Shown in pieces: positions 44,851 to 49,777 of a stretch of DNA of 49,777 bases. The position numbers and the translations under genes were made by a program. The stretch spans positions 1 to 49,777 of the forward strand of contig NZ_JADEWV010000019.1 in NCBI RefSeq assembly GCF_015207455.1. The letters run 5' to 3'. Source of the DNA: Microcoleus sp. LEGE 07076 (lineage in GTDB: Bacteria > Cyanobacteriota > Cyanobacteriia > Cyanobacteriales > Microcoleaceae). Numbering within the stretch: the stretch's first letter is position 1; each line of letters starts with the position of its first letter. The notes under the pieces were generated by a model, which did not search any database, was not told where the DNA came from, and saw nothing but the letters and a program-made list of their open reading frames with translations.

Positions 44851-45645
44851 ATGTTTGTATTTTTGTCGAAACTGCTGCCGCTGTTGATTTATCCTTTGGG
44901 GTTGAGTTGCCTGTTAATGATGGCGGCTTTAATCACACTTTGGCGGCGTCCAAAATGGGTAGCAGCGCCCATTGCTGCGGCTCTAATTATTTTAATGCTC
45001 GGAAGTAGCGGTTCGGTGTCAAAATCCTTAGTTCGATCGCTCGAATGGCAAAATTTGCCAACCGCCGAACTCCCCCAAGCATCCGCGATTATCGTCTTGG
45101 GCGGCGGTGTCAAAGCAGCTTTGCCGCCCCGCCCTTGGGTGGAATTGGGGGAAGCGGGCGATCGAATAATCTACGCTTCCCGACTTTACCGTCAAGGCAA
45201 AGCTCCCCTGCTAGTGCTCAGCGGCGGTAGAGTAGATTGGAAAGGTGGGGGTTCTCCAGAATCGGCAGACATGGCAGAAATTGCCCAAACAATCGGCGTA
45301 CCGGCAGCAGCAATTTTGCAAGAACCCGATTCACACAACACTTATCAAAATGCCGTCAACGTGCGGAAAATCTTAGAGGATAAAGGCATAAAAGGGTCAG
45401 TTTTGCTAGTGACATCGGCGATGCACATGACACGATCGCTCTTAATTTTCCACCATCAAGGAATTCAAGCAATTGCCGCACCAACAGACTTTCAGATAAC
45501 GCAGCAGGATATCGCAGCATCTCAAAACAACTGGCAAGCATTCGCACTGGATTTGTTGCCGGATACCTATTATCTACATCAGTCAACAAAAGCTCTGAAA
45601 GAATACATCGGCTTAATCGTGTATCGGCTGCGCGGGTGGCTTTAG
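44851..45645 (+). CDS. YdcF/SanA-like DUF218 protein
   Basis: A 264-residue protein with two N-terminal transmembrane helices (about 5-28 and 36-54) and a DUF218 domain on the other side of the membrane: ASAIIVLGGGVKAALPPRP (from about 76), LVLSGGRVDWKGGG, ADMAEIAQTIGVP, HNTYQNAVNVRKIL and VTSAMHMTRSLLIF. Relatives (YdcF, SanA, ElyC) act in envelope biology, ElyC in peptidoglycan or lipid-carrier metabolism; which role applies here is unknown. It has its own 279-base upstream region in which I see no other gene. Confidence 0.9.
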   Translation: MFVFLSKLLPLLIYPLGLSCLLMMAALITLWRRPKWVAAPIAAALIILMLGSSGSVSKSLVRSLEWQNLPTAELPQASAIIVLGGGVKAALPPRPWVELGEAGDRIIYASRLYRQGKAPLLVLSGGRVDWKGGGSPESADMAEIAQTIGVPAAAILQEPDSHNTYQNAVNVRKILEDKGIKGSVLLVTSAMHMTRSLLIFHHQGIQAIAAPTDFQITQQDIAASQNNWQAFALDLLPDTYYLHQSTKALKEYIGLIVYRLRGWL

Positions 45646-45786
45646 CAGAATTTTAGATTGGGGATTTTGGATTGAAGAATTCAAGTAGTCTCAACCGTGA
45701 AGTCACTTCCAAAATCCAAAAGAGATTCAGTGTGTTAGCTTAAAGTGATTACAGCCAATATTAGCCACAGTCGCCCCCAAACAATC

Positions 45787-46020
45787 ATGCTGCCCCACGA
45801 GTTGCAAAACATTGCCCCAGAACCGACTCCCGCGGCCGAAATTTTTCAGAGACACCAAATTGTCCGCGAGTTTTACGACGAAATTAAGTACCGTCAAGAA
45901 CTAGAACTTCACTGCCAGTGGTATTACGCTACAGCCAAGCAGCACCAGCAGGAATTGCAGAAAATGCAGGGAGATTTGAATATCTTTAGTTGGTTCTGCC
46001 GCCGACGGCAAAAAAATTAA
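45787..46020 (+). CDS. Small hypothetical protein, helical and charged
   Basis: A 77-residue protein starting MLPHELQNIAPEPTPAAEIF, with one predicted long helix (about 18-70: REFYDEIKYRQELELHCQWY, then HQQELQKMQGDLN) and a basic end CRRRQKN. A GTG at 45745 would add 14 residues. No family recognised; the composition suggests a real cytoplasmic protein. Convergent with ftrV; the hairpin at 46077-46107 lies between them. Confidence 0.55.
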   Translation: MLPHELQNIAPEPTPAAEIFQRHQIVREFYDEIKYRQELELHCQWYYATAKQHQQELQKMQGDLNIFSWFCRRRQKN

Positions 46021-46076
46021 GAATTAAACAAATTACGAATATTAACTTAATCCCACTTCAAAAAACAGAATACTAA

Positions 46077-46107
46077 GATACCCGACTTCTTTAAGAAGTC
46101 GGGTATC
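46077..46107. terminator. Bidirectional terminator-like hairpin between convergent genes
   Basis: A perfect 15-bp palindrome, GATACCCGACTTCTT and its complement around a single base, ending 6 bases before the ftrV stop. Strong enough to serve both the small gene and ftrV, although neither side has a T-run. This GACTTCTTAAGAAGTC type is a common cyanobacterial repeat. Confidence 0.55.
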
Positions 46108-46113
46108 AAACAG

Positions 46114-46347
46114 CTAGACTTCAGAAGAGATCGATTCAACCTCATCCTCTTTGAAATGAGCTTTAAATTTTTTGTCAAACTGAACTAAAACAGGCCAATT
46201 GGCACTGACAGGTCTGCCGTGCCATTCGTGAACGATCGCCACGACTTCTCCTTCCATGCCCTTAATATCAAATGGTTGACTGCGATTTTGAGGGTGGTGG
46301 TAGACAACAACAGAGTTTTTAACGCAAACGCGATCGCCAACTTTCAT
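46114..46347 (-). CDS. ftrV: Ferredoxin-thioredoxin reductase variable chain
   Basis: A 77-residue protein with the SH3-like beta-barrel of FTR variable subunits: MKVGDRVCVKNSVVVYHHP, FDIKGMEGEVVAIVHEW, VSANWPVLVQFDKKFKAHF. It pairs with the catalytic [4Fe-4S] subunit FtrC to pass electrons from ferredoxin to thioredoxin, linking light to enzyme activity; FtrC is encoded elsewhere. Length fits cyanobacterial FtrV (about 73-77). The frame is open upstream to 46443, but ATG 46347 gives the canonical MKVGD. Its GH57 neighbour is on the same strand, with 252 bases between, including a structured stretch at 46531-46573. Confidence 0.93.
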   Translation of the reverse strand: MKVGDRVCVKNSVVVYHHPQNRSQPFDIKGMEGEVVAIVHEWHGRPVSANWPVLVQFDKKFKAHFKEDEVESISSEV

Positions 46348-46530
46348 AAATTTAAACTTAGTGTTCTTTCTTCCAAACTCTACAAAGCGTGCAAGTGCAG
46401 AACACCTGTACGCTTTGGGGACAGTCTCTTTATCTTCCCACATAAGTAGAGCGAAAAATTAAACAAAATTGGCGGTTCGATCGTCAGTAGTTCGATCGCA
46501 CTCCGCCGCAAAGCCGATCGATTCTCGGTT

Positions 46531-46573
46531 AATAAGCCGCGCGATGGGAGTTTAAATCCCGATCGGGCGGCTT
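46531..46573 (-). terminator. Structured hairpin after the GH57 gene
   Basis: AAGCCG..CGGCTT outer arms and GATGGGA/TCCCGATC inner arms around GTTTAAA, 27 bases past the GH57 stop on the minus strand. Considered and rejected as a tRNA. Possibly a weak terminator. Confidence 0.35.
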
Positions 46574-46599
46574 CTATGACGGGGGAAATCAATTCCCGA

Positions 46600-49383
46600 C
46601 TAATTGGCAAGCGATCGACTTAACTGGTTCAACCAACACTCAACATCAACGGCCAGAGTTTGACCCAACTCCAGCAACTGCCGGAGCGAAGACAACTCCC
46701 AGTCGCCCTCTGAACGCGCGACATCCAAAGCAACCGGGTCAACCTTATTTTCGCCTGCCACCTCCGCTTGCCGTTGCAGCCAGCCCAAACACAGAGGCAC
46801 AATTTGACTGTACAGAGAATTGAAATACAGTTCCTGCGATTTGTCCAAACACAAACCCAGACTCAGCCGATCGCCCACAGCTATCAAACGCTCGATCGCA
46901 GCGATATCAGATTCTAACTCAACAGGCGAGCGTTGCCGATCGCCCGCAGCAGATTGCAGCAGCGCGTCCAGAGAGCGCCAAACCATATTTTCCAAAATTT
47001 GCTTAACTTCAGGAACCTTCAATTGACAGCGCAGGTGGCCGGTTTCAGTAGCGATCGCCTCAATTTCCGCCATCCGCGACTCCCCCTCCCCCGTTTCCAG
47101 TTCCAGAGCCTTCGCAGCCGTCAAACAGCGGTGTCCCAAAGCCACCTCAGCAGCCACCTGCAACTCCACAGGCACCGGCAACTCATCCCGGTGGAAAGCC
47201 ATCATCACCCCGTAATTTTCCCGATAAACCTGAGTGTAAAGCTGATCCAACCGAGTCAAATTTTCCTGACTCAGCAACTGTACGATCCGGTGGCGTTCGT
47301 CAGCGAACAAATCCCGCAAGCTAAACGACTGATCTCCAAACAGCCGCACCATTTCCAAAATCGCGTGGGCCGCCGAAGCTTCTTGCAGAACTCCAAACAA
47401 CCGTTCCTTAAGCATCATGTAAGACCGGCGGCTGCCAAAAGGCTGAATGCAGCAGTGGAAGTCCCAGCCTCCGAGGTGGAATGCAGCAAACACAAACACC
47501 TCTGTTTCCCGCGTAATTTCCGAAGTTAACTGCAATTGACCCACAGCCAGAGTCATCGACCCCATCCGCTGAACTTGGAAATCTTGCTGCTGGGCTTGAT
47601 AGCAGTAAACTCGCTGTTGGCGGGGATATTTGGCAAACAAAGAACTAATCGCGTAGTGGGCGGCTACTTGTCTGAGGCTAATTTGGGCTGTCACCACCAG
47701 TTGGCGGTAAACTTCTGCACCTGTTTTGAAAGAGTCAACGTTGCTGGGAACCAGGCCCAGCCGATCGATAAAATCCTGTTCTAGCTGAACGCCCGTAACT
47801 TCCCCCGCCAATTCCAGCGCCCGGGCCGCGTAGCGCAAAATTTGCACGCCTTCAGGGCGAGATATTTCCTCAAAAAACCAGCCGCAGCTAGTGAACATCA
47901 ACAAAGCGTGGCGCTGCATTTCCAGCAACCGCAGCGCGTCCACCTGTTCGGCTGCATCGAGTTGGCGAACTTGATGGCGTTGTAGGAAACTGTCAACATT
48001 AGCGGGCGACCGATCGCGGATCACATCAATATATTCATCTCTAGCTTTCCAGGGATCGCCCAACAGTTGCCGTCCCGCTTCCTCGTAAATCGGAATCAGC
48101 CGATCGCGCAGCCAATTCAAAGTATCCCGCAAAGGCTTGCGCCACAGCAGATGCCACCCGCCGCCGCCACCGCAGCCGCAATCATCTTGCCAGCGATCGA
48201 CCCCGTGAGAGCAACTCCAAGCCGTCACGGGTTTGAGTTCTACTTCCCAACTGCTAGGATTTTGGCTTAAATAGTGAGCAAAATTCGTCACCGTCCAGCC
48301 CCGCTGGGGAAACTCTTCTGTAAACGCGTAGGCGAGGCATTTTTCGGTACTGTGTTTGTGGTGGCCGAAAGTTTCGCCATCCGTCGCCACAGAGATTAAT
48401 TGGGCCCGTCGGTGGTCTCCCCGCACAGCTTGACCCAAGCGCCCCACCAAATGCTGGCTGCTGCTGAGAACGTCATTGAATCCCATATCCCGCGAGATCG
48501 GGCCGTCGTAGAAAAAGATATCGATGTAGGGAGTGTTGGCCGTTGGGGCTGGGGAATCCTCGCCCTGTCCGCGGCCCAAGTAATAAGAACTCAGCGGCGA
48601 AAGTTGGTGGTCAGCCATCAACCTCAATTCCGGTTTCAAATAGCAGCGGTACGGGCGAGTCGGATCGATTTGGCCGCCACCGACTTCGTGCCACTGGCAA
48701 TCTGTTTCTTCGTTTTCTTCTTGGTTTTGCCCGATTAGCGGGCGGCAGCGTTCGGCTTGGGAGGGGGCCAAGACAATGAAGCGGATGCCTTCAGCGACCA
48801 AAACTTCTAGGGTGGCGTAGTCTACGGCGGTTTCTGCCAGCCACATTCCTTCGGGATCGCGATCGAATCTCGATCGAAAATCTGCGATCCCCCAGCGAAT
48901 TTGGGTGTATTTGTCTCGCTCGTTCGCCAGCGGCATGATGATGTGATTGTATACTTGGGCGATCGCGTTCCCGTTACCGTTGAGGCGCTGACAGCTTTTG
49001 CGATCGGCTTCCAAAATCCGCTGGTAAACTTCCAGATCGTAGCGTTCCAGCCAACTCATCAACGTCGGGCCGATGTTGAAGCTCATATACTCGTAGTTGT
49101 TGACGATCCCCGTGACTTCGCCGCGATCGTTGAGTATGCGCGCAAAGGCGTTCGGGCGGTAGCACTCGATGTCGATGCGTTCGTTCCAGTCGTGGGCGGG
49201 AGAGGCGCTGGCTTGGCGTTCGATCGCGTCCAAGTAAGGGTTTTCTCGGGGCGGCTGGTAGAAGTGACCGTGAATCGTCACGCACACTCCCGTTGCAGTA
49301 GCCGTGCTGCTTTGAGTTGGGGCCGTTACGCTGGGCGCAGACACGGGGAGCAAATCGGGCCCAGTTTTAGAAATCGAAACCAT
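46600..49383 (-). CDS. GH57-type glycoside hydrolase (DUF3536)
   Basis: A 927-residue protein of the GH57/DUF3536 group. After a Ser/Thr/Ala-rich N-terminal tail of about 32 residues, the (beta/alpha)7-barrel begins CVTIHGHFYQPPRENPYLDA. Further conserved segments are YMSFNIGPTLMSWLER, YNHIIMPLANERDKYTQIRWG, GMWLAETAVDYATLEVL and SVATDGETFGHHKHSTEK (catalytic Asp/Glu region). The C-terminal half is helical. Family members are alpha-amylase/branching-type enzymes; DUF3536 proteins probably act on alpha-glucans such as glycogen, but this subgroup is poorly tested. The ATG at 49383 is clear. No glycogen genes adjoin it here. Confidence 0.9.
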   Translation of the reverse strand: MVSISKTGPDLLPVSAPSVTAPTQSSTATATGVCVTIHGHFYQPPRENPYLDAIERQASASPAHDWNERIDIECYRPNAFARILNDRGEVTGIVNNYEYMSFNIGPTLMSWLERYDLEVYQRILEADRKSCQRLNGNGNAIAQVYNHIIMPLANERDKYTQIRWGIADFRSRFDRDPEGMWLAETAVDYATLEVLVAEGIRFIVLAPSQAERCRPLIGQNQEENEETDCQWHEVGGGQIDPTRPYRCYLKPELRLMADHQLSPLSSYYLGRGQGEDSPAPTANTPYIDIFFYDGPISRDMGFNDVLSSSQHLVGRLGQAVRGDHRRAQLISVATDGETFGHHKHSTEKCLAYAFTEEFPQRGWTVTNFAHYLSQNPSSWEVELKPVTAWSCSHGVDRWQDDCGCGGGGGWHLLWRKPLRDTLNWLRDRLIPIYEEAGRQLLGDPWKARDEYIDVIRDRSPANVDSFLQRHQVRQLDAAEQVDALRLLEMQRHALLMFTSCGWFFEEISRPEGVQILRYAARALELAGEVTGVQLEQDFIDRLGLVPSNVDSFKTGAEVYRQLVVTAQISLRQVAAHYAISSLFAKYPRQQRVYCYQAQQQDFQVQRMGSMTLAVGQLQLTSEITRETEVFVFAAFHLGGWDFHCCIQPFGSRRSYMMLKERLFGVLQEASAAHAILEMVRLFGDQSFSLRDLFADERHRIVQLLSQENLTRLDQLYTQVYRENYGVMMAFHRDELPVPVELQVAAEVALGHRCLTAAKALELETGEGESRMAEIEAIATETGHLRCQLKVPEVKQILENMVWRSLDALLQSAAGDRQRSPVELESDIAAIERLIAVGDRLSLGLCLDKSQELYFNSLYSQIVPLCLGWLQRQAEVAGENKVDPVALDVARSEGDWELSSLRQLLELGQTLAVDVECWLNQLSRSLAN

Positions 49384-49777
49384 GCGATCGAATCCTCAAG
49401 TAGTTAATGACAATAAAATCAGCCTCATTAGCAACCGAAACCTTACGCAGCAGGGGTTTTGACCAAGCATCTGTTAGTGCTAAATTTTGGCAAACAATTT
49501 TTGATACATTTGTAGTATTGCGACTCAAGCATTCATTCCAAGATGCCTAGCGTCGATGCCCTGGGTTTTTCTGCTAAGGCTTTGCTCTTCAAACAGCTAA
49601 AAAAAGTAATTTTTGCAGCTTTTTCCCACTTCCACCCATTTCGGGTTAGTGCTTGCAGGGGCTGCTTGTTGAGAGTTGGATTTACATTGCTGGATTTTAA
49701 AGTCTTATTCATTAAATAGCAACTTTTCCCCGAAAAAATATTATCTGGGGCGATCGAGCCAGCGATGGCAATTTTGC
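49384..49777. other. 394-base stretch at the right edge without a recognisable gene
   Basis: I see no tRNA, repeat of the families above or credible frame. The part next to 49383 should hold the GH57 promoter. Confidence 0.5.

Noticed and set aside
46531..46573. Possible tRNA next to ftrV
   Set aside because: The stems pair but no anticodon arm or T-loop consensus can be placed.
48901..49407. 168-residue plus-strand frame (also 46933-47529)
   Set aside because: Antisense to the GH57 gene, whose own frame carries conserved catalytic segments.

Overview
The window looks like a chromosomal segment from a filamentous, non-heterocystous cyanobacterium of the Microcoleus/Oscillatoria kind. The cyanobacterial assignment rests on a plant-type carotenoid gene pair (crtP, crtB), the ferredoxin-thioredoxin reductase variable chain, a cyAbrB regulator, a Ycf46-like AAA+ protein, and very frequent GCGATCGC (HIP1) octamers. 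The genus is inferred from overall style and from many heptanucleotide tandem arrays and palindromic dispersed repeats. No rRNA, CRISPR array, prophage or complete insertion sequence was found.

Layout. 1-6.0 kb: a CNNM/CorC-type membrane protein cut by the left edge, a small anchored protein, a CAU-anticodon tRNA, pyrR, cbiB, a frameshifted GFA-family gene, a cysteine-free Rrf2 regulator and cyAbrB. 6.9-16.8 kb: a 1221-residue multi-PAS histidine kinase, a MITE-like element inserted in a heptamer array, an unrecognised 463-residue protein, an M50/CBS protease, a Ycf46-like AAA+ ATPase, a DUF2470 protein and an orphan HigA-like antitoxin. 17-24.5 kb: a large SPFH protein, an MGT-type glycosyltransferase, a fragment resembling NB-ARC proteins, and a Tat-exported PhoX phosphatase with a Pho-box-like upstream site. 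24.6-34.6 kb: folK, a NUDIX hydrolase, photolyase, two Uma2 proteins, an RDD/pentapeptide membrane protein and an FAD oxidoreductase. 34.7-36.8 kb: a cobalamin riboswitch followed by cbiM-cbiN-cbiQ without cbiO. 37-49.4 kb: a nuclease-like protein, crtP-crtB, a PfkB kinase divergent from an APH/AAA fusion, a YdcF protein, ftrV and a GH57 protein.

Most genes are housekeeping or stress functions in short units. Cobalamin links two distant loci: cbiB acts in cobalamin assembly, and the riboswitch-controlled cbiMNQ locus very likely imports cobalt for it. crtP and crtB catalyse consecutive early carotenoid steps. PhoX with its upstream octamers looks like a phosphate-starvation unit.

The least ordinary aspect is the repeat landscape. 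Several repeat families sit at gene ends and in regulatory RNA. A 22-nt stretch of one palindromic family lies inside the variable arm of the cobalamin riboswitch, and repeats supply the final codons or stop of at least three reading frames. I did not find a clearly new multi-gene system. The best leads are the repeat-in-riboswitch, the MITE and its inverted core copy, and the repeat-terminated genes.
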